NCBI GenBank assembly: GCA_965153355.1
Contig: OZ231127.1
Coordinates: forward strand, 74,214,001 to 74,278,000
Length of the DNA: 64,000 nucleotides
Direction of reading: 5' to 3'
DNA from: Flaccisagitta enflata
Lineage: Eukaryota > Chaetognatha > Sagittoidea > Aphragmophora
Part shown: positions 43,877 through 54,265 of the stretch, piece after piece
Numbering within the stretch: position 1 is the stretch's first letter
Layout: each line of letters opens with the position of its first letter
Position numbers and translations under genes: made by a program
Notes under the pieces: model-generated
The model's input: only the letters and a program-made list of their open reading frames with translations
The model's database searches: none
Told to the model about the DNA's origin: nothing

Positions 43877-44041
43877 AAGGCCGGATACACGGCCATCAGT
43901 TGCGGACGGGTGGGCAGGAGCGGAAATGCGCGTTTTCCCACTTTTCAACTCGAGCGTGACGGACCAACCAACCGACCGACCAACCAACCGACCGACGGAC
44001 GGACAAAGCCTCTTATAGAGTTGCGTGTCCGCAACTAAAAA
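43877..44041 (+). mobile_element. HT1 element, complete, tag AGTTGCGGAC
   Basis: The outer hairpin GGCCGGATACACGGCC, the tag AGTTGCGGACGGGTGGGCAG, GAAATGCGCGTTTTCCCAC, TCGAGCGTGACGGACC, a (CAAC/CGAC)n tract, GACAAAGCCTCTTATAGAG and the terminal hairpin AGTTGCGTGTCCGCAACT plus AAAAA. A GAA-rich tract abuts the start. Confidence 0.9.
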
Positions 44042-44069
44042 GAATGCGAGATTGAAAAAAGAATACAAC

Positions 44070-44249
44070 AAGGCCGGATACACGGCCAATACCAGTCGCG
44101 GACGGGTGGGCAGGGGCAGAAATGCGTGTTTTCCCACTTTTCGACTCGAGCGTGACGGACCGACGGACCGACGGACCGACGGACCGACCGACAGACGGAC
44201 GGACGGACGGACAAAGCCTCTTATAGAGTCGCTAGTCCGCGACTAAAAA
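44070..44249 (+). mobile_element. HT1 element, complete, tag AGTCGCGGAC
   Basis: The same order as the copy 30 bp upstream, but the tag is AGTCGCGGACGGGTGGGCAG and the end is AGTCGCTAGTCCGCGACT plus AAAAA. The change from TTG to TCG in the tag is matched by CAA to CGA in the terminal arm. A (GAA)n tract follows the end. Confidence 0.9.
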
Positions 44250-44261
44250 GGAAAATAGAAG

Positions 44262-44263
44262 AA

Positions 44264-44294
<31 letters not shown>

Positions 44295-44318
44295 AAGAAG
44301 AAGAAGAAGAAGAAGAAG

Positions 44319-44350
<32 letters not shown>

Positions 44351-44520
44351 GAACAAGAAGAAGAAGAAGAAGAAGAAGAAGAAGAAGAAGAAGAAGAAGA
44401 AGAAGAAGAAGAAGAAGAAGAAGAAGAAGAAGAAGAAGAAGAAGAAGAAGAAGAAGAAGAAGAAGATGATGAAGAAGAAGAAGAAATAGAAAAAGAAAAA
44501 GAAAAAGAAAAAGAAAAAGA
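44262..44520 (+). repeat. (GAA)n microsatellite
   Basis: GAA triplets for about 220 bp with rare interruptions, then AAAAAG hexamers. It begins about 12 bp after an HT1 terminus. Confidence 0.97.
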
Positions 44521-44787
44521 AGAAATGGGAAGGAAATGAACCGTCAAGATGAGACCACAGGAGAGGCGGAAGAAGAAGAAACGTCCTACGAGGCGATTTT
44601 TCTCCCTATTTTTGACGAATCTAAAAGAAGAAAAAGTTGCGCATTTTTTGGATGTTGCGATAGAAAGTTGTTGTCAAGCGAAGAAGTTGAAAGTCCTCTT
44701 CTTCGCGCATCCTAGAAGACCTAGATGCTGGAATTAACGGAATAGTCCCTTATTCATCCAGACATACATGAAGTCATTTTTTTCAGT

Positions 44788-44942
44788 CCTTCCTACCTTC
44801 CTTCCATCCTTCCTTCCATCCTTCCTTCCATCCTTCCTTCCTTCCTTTCTTCCTTTCTTCCTTTCTTCCTTTCTTCCTTCCTTTCTTCTTTCCTTCCTTC
44901 CTTCCTTCCTTCCTTCCTTCCTCCCTTCCTTCCTTCTTTCAT
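44788..44942 (+). repeat. (CCTT)n microsatellite
   Basis: TTCC/TTCCATCC tetramer and octamer repeats. Confidence 0.95.
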
Positions 44943-45793
44943 CCCTTCAAAAATTCATTCGTAAATTCATTTCCTCCTTCCTTCGTCGATTTATTTGCCA
45001 GGATGTCATGGCATTACTTAATACTTGTGATGATCTTTTTTTTTCCACTTACAAGACCGGTCGCTTGATGACTGAATTGGGTAAAAAACCATAAAACTGA
45101 CTTTCAATGCTAAATTCATGCTAAAATTGACCTCGCCCAACTGTCCCCCAACCATCGTAAGCATAACAACAGTTTTGGTGTCCTGCAAAATCAATCCCAA
45201 CCCCGTTAAAAAGAGAAGAGAGTAAGAAAAGTATTTTTGCTCCTTGATTTTTTTTTTCTCGGTTTTTTTTCTTGTTTCTTTCCTTCTGGGTTAAAATGAT
45301 TTTTTTTTCTTGATTCCTAGTCGGTTCGGTTTCTAGTCGTCGCTCGTTTCAAGTCGTCGTGGGAGATCCCTTGTGACTGTACAAGTGGCAAACTTACCAA
45401 ACCCGAGAAGCTGAAAAGAGACAGAGACAGAGATGAGGGAATTAAAGGTGCATGAGAAAAAGATAGAGACATAAGGATTAATAAAAGCACACTCTGAGAG
45501 GCAGAAAAGTATTGACTGGTTCAGGGATTAAACACGGCTAAGTAGAATCAAAGATAAGTCAGTAATCATTGTCTCTCTGTCTCTTTCTCTCTTCTTTATT
45601 ATTCATTCTTTCTACCTTACGCCTTTCCTTTGAACCCACCTTTACTTTATTTCATCCCTTGATTTAGTTTGATCTAGTCGTCATCTCTGTTTGTCAGGTT
45701 GGGTCAGAAAGAATCCTTTTTAAATCACTCTTTTCCGTTTGTCCGATAACTCCATTTCCCATTGTCGGACGGTCTGTCGGTCTTTCTGTCGGT

Positions 45794-45824
<31 letters not shown>

Positions 45825-46303
45825 GATGACTGGTTTTAAAGGCATTTCTTTCTTTTTCTACGTCACGCATATTAACCTAGGAAAAAAAGATATTTTAACC
45901 CGTGCGACTTAATGATTACTCAAACAAGATTAAGGTCGTGTTATGAATGCGGTGGTGGATTTGAGGGACCATTGCAAGGAAGAATATCTGTGAGGGAAAA
46001 CAGCTGATAGTTTGAGTTGTCCTTAAAGCAGAGAACTTTGGAACGTGGGTGAGATCAGGGATTATGATTTAATTCTTTGTACCGAGCGAATTAGTCATAA
46101 TTCTGTTACGCAAGTAATTGTAAGTTACTACTTTTAGCATGATTTTGGACGGAGCCTTCATTAACTAGATGATTTAGCACAAATCTAACATTTTTACTAT
46201 CACGAAAGATTGGCTAACAATTACAATTATGATAGAAAGATGTGGGATCTTAACAAATAAAGCTAAAAAAATCAATATCCTTTTCATCGCCACCACATCA
46301 GAT
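44943..46303. other. Unassigned sequence, 1.4 kb
   Basis: Contains small T-rich runs near 45249-45310, a CGGTCTGTCGGTC tract (45768-45795) and a short (CT)n at 45798-45824. I found no coding frame, RNA gene or element that I can support. Confidence 0.5.
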
Positions 46304-46728
46304 CAGGCGTGTATAAAGTTGAGCATTCCAAACCACCCTCCTCCCCCGTGGGGGGTAATAAAATCAAATAGTTTGAAGATGGGGAAGAAAATCAAAAGGT
46401 GGAAAAAGAAGAAACAAGGCCGGATACACGGCCACCAGTTGCAGACGGGTGGGCAGGCGCGGAAATGCGCGTTTTCCCACTTTTCAACTTGAGCGTGACG
46501 GACCAACGGATGGACGGACGGACGAACAAAGCCTCTTATAGAGTTGCGTGTCCGCAGCTAAAAAAAAAATTTTAGAAGATTTTACACTTTTGACAGTTCC
46601 AAAAGATGGTATTTGACTCCCACGATGCTATTTTACACTATTCTGACAATATTCATACTATATGGGAAGGAAATCATAGACCAGGGGGGGAAAAGAAATC
46701 AAAAGCCGCTCAACTTTATACACCCCTG
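46304..46728. mobile_element. hAT-like MITE, copy 1, carrying a nested HT1
   Basis: The ends are CAGGCGTGTATAAAGTTGAG and, in inverse, CAGGGGTGTATAAAGTTGAG: a 21-bp inverted repeat with one mismatch. hAT elements often begin CAGGGGTGT. The flanking 8-mers CATCAGAT and CAACAAAT match at six of eight positions, as for a decayed 8-bp target duplication. Without the nested HT1 the element is about 275 bp, the size of copy 2 at 50171-50443. Shared interior: AATAAAATCAAA, GGGGAAGAAAATCA, CAGTTCCAAAAGAT and GGAAATCA. Confidence 0.8.
46416..46565 (+). mobile_element. HT1 element nested in the hAT-like MITE
   Basis: Outer hairpin GGCCGGATACACGGCC, tag AGTTGCAGACGGGTGGGCAG, GAAATGCGCGTTTTCCCAC, GACGGACGGACGAACAAAGC, TCTTATAGAG and the end AGTTGCGTGTCCGCAGCT followed by nine or more A. 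Copy 2 of the host MITE lacks it, so it is a later insertion. Confidence 0.85.
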
Positions 46729-46915
46729 CAACAAATTATAATCGTTATCATCGTTATCATTCCCATCAGTGTGCACCTGGTTGATGGTGACGACCAAGCG
46801 CAGCAATTTGGAAGGAAGAAATTAATGCAATAATCCTCTTTAGATTGTTTTAACCGGGTCTCCGGGTACATATATTCACTGAACATCATCGCCATCGTAA
46901 TTATGGTATTATCGT

Positions 46916-46944
46916 CAACATCACCATCATCATCATCATCATCG

Positions 46945-47023
<79 letters not shown>

Positions 47024-47125
47024 TATTATCATCATCGTCGTCATCGTCATCGTCATCATCATTATCGTCATCGTCATCGTCATCATCATCGTCATCGTCA
47101 TCGTCATCATAATCATCATTGTAAT
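46916..47125 (+). repeat. (ATC)n microsatellite
   Basis: ATC triplets with ATCGTC interruptions. Poly-Ser, poly-Asp and poly-Met frames through it are artefacts. Confidence 0.97.
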
Positions 47126-47325
47126 CTGTAATCATCACTGTAATTCCCGTCTTTTTTGTCATCCTCGTTGTGGCACGGATATCAAATCTAAACCAAGATG
47201 CATCCGCGACTAAAAATTGAGCAAAAGCTGCGTAAATAGTGACTTGCGTAACATTGTCTCATCTATCTTTATCTTATGAATATGTATGTCTGTATATCTA
47301 TTTTGCGTGTTTGTCTCTTTTTTAT

Positions 47326-47381
<56 letters not shown>

Positions 47382-47800
47382 AGTCAGTATATTGTGATGA
47401 TGAGGAAGCGTATTTCGCCAGACAGTTCTCGATTGTTTCAGTGGCAATCGTGAGGTTGTCTAGAACGCCGTCTGTATTTCAGTTCGCAGTAGTTCCCCAA
47501 TTCATTCTCGACATTCTCATAATCCTGACTTCAGTTGGTTTGCTTTAGGGTCTAATCTCTTCTTTCTTGAGAACGTTTTATCAAAAATCACAAAAGGAAA
47601 CTGAAACCTGCGCATTGCGGACATGTTAAGTCCCAAACGCTATCCCAATGAAATAGAATTTGATTACCGTAAAACATATCAAAATCGAATAGCTGATGAA
47701 TTCGTCACGAACCCACAGCTAGTAAAACGTAAATGTCTTTGATCGACGTCAATATTGTCGAAAATCGAAGCTGACGGTGCAATTTTTGGGAGCAAAATGC
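47126..47800. other. Upstream flank of the zinc-finger gene
   Basis: CATCCGCGACTAAAAA at 47203-47218 is a stub of an HT1 end. A (CT)n run occupies 47333-47376. The remainder has no recognised repeat and may contain 5' untranslated or promoter sequence, but I see no TATA box or first exon that I can defend. Confidence 0.4.
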
Positions 47801-47879
47801 ATTGAATTTTAAAAACACTTACACAATTGAAACCACCTTCAAAAGTAATATTCGTCCAAATGCTTCCAAAGAAAAATGT

Positions 47880-47986
47880 CTCCTCAAGTTTTACTCTAAA
47901 ACAGTGATCGGTCAAAAATCCTTTTTAAGCGATCTTTGCCTTACCTGGCCTAACATTCTCCCAAATCTATTTAAAAAATCCACATC
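47880..47986 (+). pseudogene. Degenerate finger remnant upstream of the gene
   Basis: In a different frame from the main gene, the translation reads SKTVIGQKSFLSDLCLTWP and NLFKKST. This resembles a linker-plus-finger (KTH-TGQKSF-CDLC) that has lost its first cysteine and histidines. In the gene's own frame a TAA lies five codons before the ATG, and the codons between read KIHI, like a finger tail. The array was probably once longer at the N-terminus. Confidence 0.5.
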
Positions 47987-49810
47987 ATGTCCCACTCAGA
48001 GGAAAAGCCCTTTCGATGCGATATTTGCCCTTACAGATCCAAACATAAACACAACCTTCAGCAACACTATAAGACCCATACCGGCGAGAAACCTTTTACA
48101 TGTAATCTTTGTCCATATACAGCTAATAACGCCAATAGCCTAAAACTTCACCACAGAACCCATACCGGTGAGAAACCTTTCGCATGTGATACATGCCCTG
48201 TCTCATTTTCTACCAGCTCATCCCTTAAAAAACACAAAAACACCCACACGAAAGAAGAACTTTCCAAATGTGATCTTTGTCCATCTGTTTTTACAACGAA
48301 AAATGCTTTAGAAAGACACAAAAAATTCCACAATGGTAAAGAGCCTTTCAAGTGCGATTTGTGCCCTTTTACTTCCAATTACAAAAGTAGTTTGAACACC
48401 CACAAAAAGATCCATACCGGTCAAAAGCCTTTTAGGTGCGAATTATGCCCATATTCTTCTGCTTACAAAAACCGCCTGGACACCCACAAAAGGATCCACA
48501 CTGGTGATAAGCCTTTCAAATGCAATTTGTGCCCATATTCTTCTGCTTACAAAAACCGCCTGAACATCCACAAAAGAATCCACACTGGTGATAAGCCTTT
48601 CAAGTGCTATTTGTGCCCATATTCCTCTGCTTACAAAAACCTCCTGGATATCCACAAAAGAATCCACACTGGTGATAAGCCTTTCAAGTGCATTTTGTGC
48701 CTTTATTCTTCTGCTGACCGAGGTAGTATGAACAAACACCACAAAATCCACAAAGGTGAAAAGCCTTTCAAATGTGATTTTTACCCTTCAAACGGTCAAG
48801 AAAAGACTCACACTGGCGAAGAACCTGCTTTGAAGACACGATATATGACACATGATATGACACAAACAGGCGATAAACCCTATACATGTGACATCTGCCC
48901 ATCCGCCTTCTCACAAGAACCTCACTTGACAGTTCACAAAAGGACTCACACTGGAGAAAAGCCATTTACTTGCAACCTTTGCAATTCATCTTTTGTTGTA
49001 AAGTCTAATTTGGACAAACACAAAAAAGTTCACACGGGAGAAAAGCCTTTCCATTGTGACATCTGCCCTTCCACCTTCGCAACAAAATTTGAGTTAACAA
49101 TTCACAGGAGGACTCACACCGGCGAAAAACCTTTTGAATGCAATCAATGTCCCGCTGCTTTTTCCCAGAGAAGTAACTTGCGCACCCACAAGATTAAACA
49201 TGCTGGCCAGAAGGATTATAAATGTGACCTATGTCCATCAGCCTTCCTTACGAAATGGCAACTGAAAACTCACATATTATCACACACTGGTGGAAAACCG
49301 TACAAATGTGATCAATGCCCCTCTGCTTTCAATCAGAAATCTAATTTGAAAACACACATGAAAATCCACACAGGTGAAAAAAAATATAAATGTGACATGT
49401 GCCCTTTCGCTTCTTCAGTGAAGTACAACTTGAAAACCCACAAATTCAGACACACTGGTGAAAAACCCTTTGGTTGTCCCCATTGTCCATCTGCTTTTTC
49501 TTCCAAAGCATGTTTATCAAGGCACTTACTAATTCATTCAGTTGAGAAGTCATTTAAATGTGATCTTTGTCCATTTTCATGTCGACAGAGAAGGGGTTTA
49601 ACATCACACAAAATGACTCACGAGAAGGTCAAGTCATTCAGTTGTGACATTTGCTCAGCTTCATTCACACTTTTACACCATTTGAAAGGGCATAAAAAGA
49701 TCCATACTGACAGACAGCCAATTCGATGTACTCTCTGTCCATCTTCTTTCTCAACTGAACAAAGTTTAAAGATTCATTTAAAAACCCATACTGGTGACAA
49801 AACTTTCTGA
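47987..49810 (+). CDS. Poly-C2H2 zinc-finger protein
   Basis: One uninterrupted frame encodes 607 residues, almost entirely C2H2 zinc fingers. C-x2-C-x12-H-x3-H modules of 28 residues start near residue 10 and repeat to the end, joined by TGEKPF, TGDKPF or TGQKPF linkers. I count 20 intact fingers. A tenth module (about residues 262-299) is broken: its second cysteine is tyrosine (CDFYPS) and the histidine region is rearranged. Fingers 6-8 (CPYSSAYKNRLDTHKRIH type, about 48434-48690) are near-identical, showing recent 84-bp duplications. Known poly-fingers bind DNA or RNA in the nucleus; the target here cannot be read. No KRAB, BTB, ZAD or SCAN domain is visible. The ATG has A at -3 and is preceded in frame by a TAA. 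An upstream exon is possible. Confidence 0.92.
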   Translation: MSHSEEKPFRCDICPYRSKHKHNLQQHYKTHTGEKPFTCNLCPYTANNANSLKLHHRTHTGEKPFACDTCPVSFSTSSSLKKHKNTHTKEELSKCDLCPSVFTTKNALERHKKFHNGKEPFKCDLCPFTSNYKSSLNTHKKIHTGQKPFRCELCPYSSAYKNRLDTHKRIHTGDKPFKCNLCPYSSAYKNRLNIHKRIHTGDKPFKCYLCPYSSAYKNLLDIHKRIHTGDKPFKCILCLYSSADRGSMNKHHKIHKGEKPFKCDFYPSNGQEKTHTGEEPALKTRYMTHDMTQTGDKPYTCDICPSAFSQEPHLTVHKRTHTGEKPFTCNLCNSSFVVKSNLDKHKKVHTGEKPFHCDICPSTFATKFELTIHRRTHTGEKPFECNQCPAAFSQRSNLRTHKIKHAGQKDYKCDLCPSAFLTKWQLKTHILSHTGGKPYKCDQCPSAFNQKSNLKTHMKIHTGEKKYKCDMCPFASSVKYNLKTHKFRHTGEKPFGCPHCPSAFSSKACLSRHLLIHSVEKSFKCDLCPFSCRQRRGLTSHKMTHEKVKSFSCDICSASFTLLHHLKGHKKIHTDRQPIRCTLCPSSFSTEQSLKIHLKTHTGDKTF

Positions 49811-49884
49811 CCTGTTACTGTTTCCGAAAAACCCAGATTAGCAACACACAAATGGTCTCATACGGATGAAACACCGCTCAATTG
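49811..49884 (+). pseudogene. Remnant finger after the stop codon
   Basis: Reading on in frame past the TGA gives VSEKPRLATHKWSHTDE, which is the helix, histidine pair and linker of another C2H2 finger. The cysteine pair is gone, and the stop lies exactly where it would start. The gene's last finger was therefore probably lost by a small deletion that created the TGA. Confidence 0.6.
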
Positions 49885-50170
49885 AGATGATGAGATCGCT
49901 TAGATTTTAATGCACGAGTAATGAGGAACGTGTGTTAACATCGCTCAAAGAGATTCCTACTAATTACAAGCCATGGGAAATGTGTTAAAAGACCTATGTC
50001 ATACACTTATATATCCAGATTCAACAAATCTCAAATCTTTTAAATGATCCATACGCCTCATTTCCTCGCTCAAAAAAGTCTTCACGAACAAGAACTGCGC
50101 AGTTCATTTTTTTATCCTACCATTTTACGGTAATGATTCGCAATTAGATGCCATAATTGCCCCGCTTTTT
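49885..50170. other. 3' flank of the zinc-finger gene
   Basis: No recognised element. A possible polyadenylation hexamer AATAAA occurs at 50202-50207, but it lies inside the hAT-like MITE and has no other support. Confidence 0.35.
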
Positions 50171-50443
50171 CTTGGCGTGTATGAAGTTGGGGGCTGGGGG
50201 AAATAAAATCAAAGGGTGCGGAAAGGGGAAGAAAATCATAGGGTGGAAAAAAAGAGAAAAAAAAAATTAAGAAGATTCTACCTTCATGCCAGTTCCAAAA
50301 GATAGTATTTGATTACTACAACACTAGTTAACACTTTTTTAAATGCTGACCATAATTATACTATATCTTACTAAATCATATAGTTTTTCCACCGGGCAAG
50401 GCGGGGAAGGAAATCAAAAGCCGCTAAACTTTAAACACCCCTG
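50171..50443. mobile_element. hAT-like MITE, copy 2
   Basis: Ends CTTGGCGTGTATGAAGTTGG and, in inverse, CAGGGGTGTTTAAAGTTTAG. The interior matches copy 1 in order and orientation (AATAAAATCAAA, GGGGAAGAAAATCA, CAGTTCCAAAAGAT, ATTATACTATAT, GGAAATCAAAAGCCGCT). It is 273 bp long, without insertion. The two copies are direct repeats either side of the zinc-finger gene. Confidence 0.75.
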
Positions 50444-50451
50444 TTTGTTGG

Positions 50452-50910
50452 GGATCGATGACCTATGCTTTCACAAATGGAGAATTTTCTCCTTCTCCTC
50501 CTTCTCCTTTTCCGTTCAACCCTCAAATCCCAGTCTTTAGGCCCTAATTTCAGTCTTAAGGCCCAAATCTCAGTCTCCAGGCCCAAATCCCAGCTCGAGG
50601 CCCAAATCCTAGCCTCAAGGTCCAAATCCTAACCTGGAGCCCTAGATCCCAGCTTTGAGGCCCAAATCTCAGCCTTGAGGCCCAAATCTCAGCCTTGAGG
50701 TCCAGATCCCAGCCGAAAGGGCTCCAGGCTAGGATTTGGACCTTGAGGCCAGGATCTGGGCCTCGAGACTGGGATTTGAGCCTCAAGGTTGAGATTTTGA
50801 CCTCAAGGCTAAGATGTGGGCCTCATGGCTAGAATTTGGACCTTGAGATTAGGATTTGGGCCTCAAGGCTGCGATTTGGGCCTCGAGACTGGGACTTGGG
50901 CCTCGGCCTT
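50452..50910. mobile_element. M20-family element with inverted minisatellite, one end only
   Basis: The end GATGACCTATGCTTTCACA and GGAGAATTTTCTCCTTC is followed by a 20-bp minisatellite reading CAAATCCCAGTCTTTAGGCC up to about 50712. It then runs in the opposite sense (GGCTAGGATTTGGACCTTGA) to about 50905. The reversal point is GCCGAAAGGGCTCC. The second terminal module is missing. Confidence 0.7.
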
Positions 50911-51097
50911 AAAGTTGAGAGCATGAAATATGGAAACGATCCGCACTTGCACTTGCACTTGCGCCTACACTTGCTTGTTTTGAATGTGTCCGTACATTTT
51001 TATTCACGGACAATTGACTGCTGTGTCGGCCTCTCCATCAGTCCGTTTGTCCTTCCGTCCATCCATCCGTCCGTCCCTCCGTCACATTTTCGAAGTA

Positions 51098-51533
51098 CAG
51101 TGGGACCTCGGTTTAAAAGAATTCTAGGGACTATTTTTGTCATGTACTTGCAAAATCCTGTAAATTAAATTCATTGTTTAATTAAGGATTTTTATTTCAG
51201 TAACTAAGGATTACCAAATTCATAGTGTAATCACACCCATTTTCTTTAAGTATGTTCATGAACATTCATTAATTTAGTTCATGGCAGGATATTCATGGAT
51301 ATTCCTTAAAAATTATCTAAAAATCCTGATTCTTAAAAAAAATCTATCAAATTTACCTAAAATTTCCCCTGATACAAGGAATATTTTCAAAAACTTGTCT
51401 TTTAAATCTGAATATCCCTTAAATAATTTTTTTTTACATTGGCAAAGCCTGAAAAAATTCGGGACCAGACATTGCTGCCTCATAAATGCGGATATCCCTT
51501 AAATAGAGGTGCCACTAAGGTGGGATTCCACTG
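51098..51533. mobile_element. pogo/Tigger-like MITE, 436 bp
   Basis: The left end CAGTGGGACCTCGGTTTAA and the inverse of the right end, CAGTGGAATCCCACCTTAG, are similar, and both are flanked by TA. The ending form CAGTGG.ACCTCG is typical of pogo-group elements. It has no transposase. Confidence 0.65.
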
Positions 51534-52804
51534 TACCATTGTTTCCGTCTTTTTTATGCGGTTTTAAGTCATTGTAAATAAGGTAAGTAGTTGAGAAATA
51601 TTGTTGTATGGTAGTTTTGTAGCTCTGCACTACTGCCCCCGCCCAACCGTCCGCGTGATTTGCCCTGTTTCGCGCTTGCTGTATAATTTATTGGTAGAAT
51701 TTGATTGTTTTAAATGTGTTTGTATGTTCTTGTAATGATTATTGGTAGAATGCTCTGACATTCAATCCAATTTGAATTTTCTGGGTTTTAATTCCTTATC
51801 TCGTGCTTTAGATTAAAAGCTCTCAATAGCGGGCCCACCAGAATAAGACGCCGCGTTGTATCAAAAACTGTTGAATACTACGCAAATATAATAAAAACCA
51901 CACCCTTTTCTATGTGAATAGAAGAGTTAAAAGATTGTTTCAACATTATTCTGTTTAACTGATTTTGAAGATTTTCAAAATCTCTTTCATTCAAACATTC
52001 TTGACCAATCCCAAGCCTGTATCTCAAACCATTTAGAGCTTGTCAAAGTGAAACTGAAAATGGCAATGTTTCCGCTTTTTTTTATGCCATTTCTAAACTA
52101 ATAAAGCTAAAAATACAAGATTGAAAGTTCTTTATAAAAGCTTTGAAATAGTTTTAGATTTTACTTATTTCTTTAAAACTAAATATGATAAATTGTCATT
52201 TAAAAGTGCGGCTTGTTTTTATTGATTTGCGTAGTAGACGTTTCGCTCAATTTTGGTTCTTCCTCATTATAACTTTTGGTTCAGTAATTATGATGTCCAA
52301 CTTTCGCATACTCTTTACTTTCTTATTTAGTAAATCGTGTTTTTCGTCACGATTTATACACGGATTTGTATCTCATCTTTTTGACTGCAGCATTGTGAAG
52401 AAGACTAGCCTAGCTGCAGGTTTTAGAGACAGACTTATTATACCATACTGTATAAGATTCCATCTCATCCGATGGTAAATTCGTTAGCATTCGCTTTTAC
52501 GTGACTTGATTCTTCTTTTCGCACTTCCAACAATTTCATTCAATTTATGAAGCGTTGCAACTTTGACATTCGACGTCAGAGTTTAGTATGGACGTTTTTA
52601 AAAAAGTGCTTGAGCTAGACATTAAACTGCTATGACATATTGGCACTAAATGGTATCCCAAATAGTATATTTTTCATGGTTTTTCGGATGGCATGTTGAG
52701 ACATGCCGCAAAAATGGGTGCTTGCTAGCATCCGCATTTCCTCCAAAGAAATGAATTGACTCATCCAACGTTTGACATGGCGTGAACGTAGTGGACCAAC
52801 GACC

Positions 52805-52807
<3 letters not shown>
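51534..52807. other. Unassigned sequence
   Basis: At 52080-52115 ATGCCATTTCTAAACTAATA and AAGCTAAAAA match the inner arm of the 11.5-kb foldback element, so a diverged copy may span about 51950-52170. The frame 52185-52478 (97 codons) has no domain and I do not call it. Nothing else is supportable. Confidence 0.4.
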
Positions 52808-52899
<92 letters not shown>

Positions 52900-52978
52900 A
52901 TCTCAAAGATGAGATGAGACCAAGTCGATCTCTCGCTCTAGGGGAAGACCAGAGGATTACGCAGCGTGATGGGATCTG

Positions 52979-53066
<88 letters not shown>
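52808..53066 (+). repeat. Two (GA)n microsatellites
   Basis: (GA)n at 52808-52897 and 52982-53066, separated by 84 bp of unique sequence. Confidence 0.97.
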
Positions 53067-53070
<4 letters not shown>

Positions 53071-53172
53071 GTCAGTGAAAGATATGGATCGAGATAGCCG
53101 TACTTGATGGAGGCGACAGAAAAGCCAGAGCATAGAAAGAGCTTGAAAGTGAGAGACAGACAAAGACAGATA

Positions 53173-53516
53173 CCGTATTTCCTGTAATTAGCGCCCCGGT
53201 CGCTTTTGAAATTGAAATGAAAGACTGTTATTTTCAACCTACAATTAGCGCCCCCTCATTCACTCATGAAAAGATGATTTTATATGAAACCTACTATTTT
53301 TAACAAAAAACTGGTAATTCAGTGCAATGAAGCATTAAAACAGAGAATATTTTAGCATTGCAACCATTTTTATGATTTTTTTTGCCAGTAAAAAGCTTTA
53401 TTTACAATTAATTTAGTAAGATTTTTTCCCAAACTATAGTTATGTTATTAGTCTTCTCTTTCTTGAAAAGGGGGGGGGCGCTAATTAGAGGGGGGCGATA
53501 AATGCAGGAAATACGG
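53173..53516. mobile_element. 344-bp TIR MITE
   Basis: The left end CCGTATTTCCTGTAATTAGC and the inverse of the right end, CCGTATTTCCTGCATTTATC, both continue into GCCCC and are flanked by TA. A second AATTAGCGCCCCC block and its inverse GGGGCGCTAATT lie just inside. CCGTATTTCC ends are found in Tc/mariner-type MITEs of invertebrates. Confidence 0.75.
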
Positions 53517-53581
53517 TAATGATTATGAGACAGAAAAAAGAAATAGAATGACAGAAAAAGAAGGAAAGAAAAAAGTGGAAA

Positions 53582-53766
53582 CAACGAAGCCAAGAAAGAA
53601 AGAAAGAATGAAACGAAAAAAAGAAATATATAAAGATATAATGATATAACTATATAAAGAAAGAAAGATAGAAAGATAGAAAGATAGAAAGATAGAAAGA
53701 TAGAAAGATAGAAAGATAGAAAGATAGAAAGATAGAAAGATAGAAAGATAGAGAGATAGAAAGAAA
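53582..53766 (+). repeat. (AAAGATAG)n microsatellite
   Basis: GAAA tetramers at 53595-53610, then an 8-bp AAAGATAG unit at about 53655-53764. Confidence 0.95.
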
Positions 53767-54111
53767 CAAACAGATGTGAGTGTTAGAGACCATAGGTTGA
53801 TACGCCATTGGGATCCGTGATGCAAGCCTTTTTTCTGTGGGGAATTTGAGAGACCAAATTTTTGAAGTGAGTTTAGAGCGATTTCGCGTGAAACGGAACG
53901 AGTGAGTGATTGAGTGAGTGAGAGGGAGAAAGCTTTTCGCAAGACGAAAGTGGGAGCAACAGACTAACACACTCAGTTACTTATCTACTCACACGCCCGC
54001 TCATTCGCTCACCATCTAGTCAAATGCAAGTGTATCTTTCCCACCCACCAAATTGAAAGCAATCAACGATGCGTACAATTTTGGCCATGCCATGCCAACC
54101 ACATCTCACCG

Positions 54112-54265
54112 TTTTTAATCGCGGGAACACGACTCTACACCTTGCCGTGTCGGGCGGTAGGTCAGTCCATCCGTCGGCATGTCCGTCCACCACATTCTTT
54201 AATTGCAAGCGCATTACTGTTTCTGCCCATCCGTCCGCGACTGGATTGCCGTGTATCCGGCCTTG
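54112..54265 (-). mobile_element. HT1 element, complete, minus strand
   Basis: Read on the minus strand: GGCCGGATACACGGC, the tag AGTCGCGGACGGATGGGCAG, GTAATGCGCTTGC, GACGGAC tract, GGCAAGGTGTAGAG and the end AGTCGTGTTCCCGCGATT plus AAAAA. The terminal stem contains mismatches, so this copy is older. Confidence 0.75.

Noticed and set aside
52185-52478. 97-residue hydrophobic frame
   Set aside because: No splice signals, domain or repeat conservation. The phenylalanine-rich content follows AT-rich composition.
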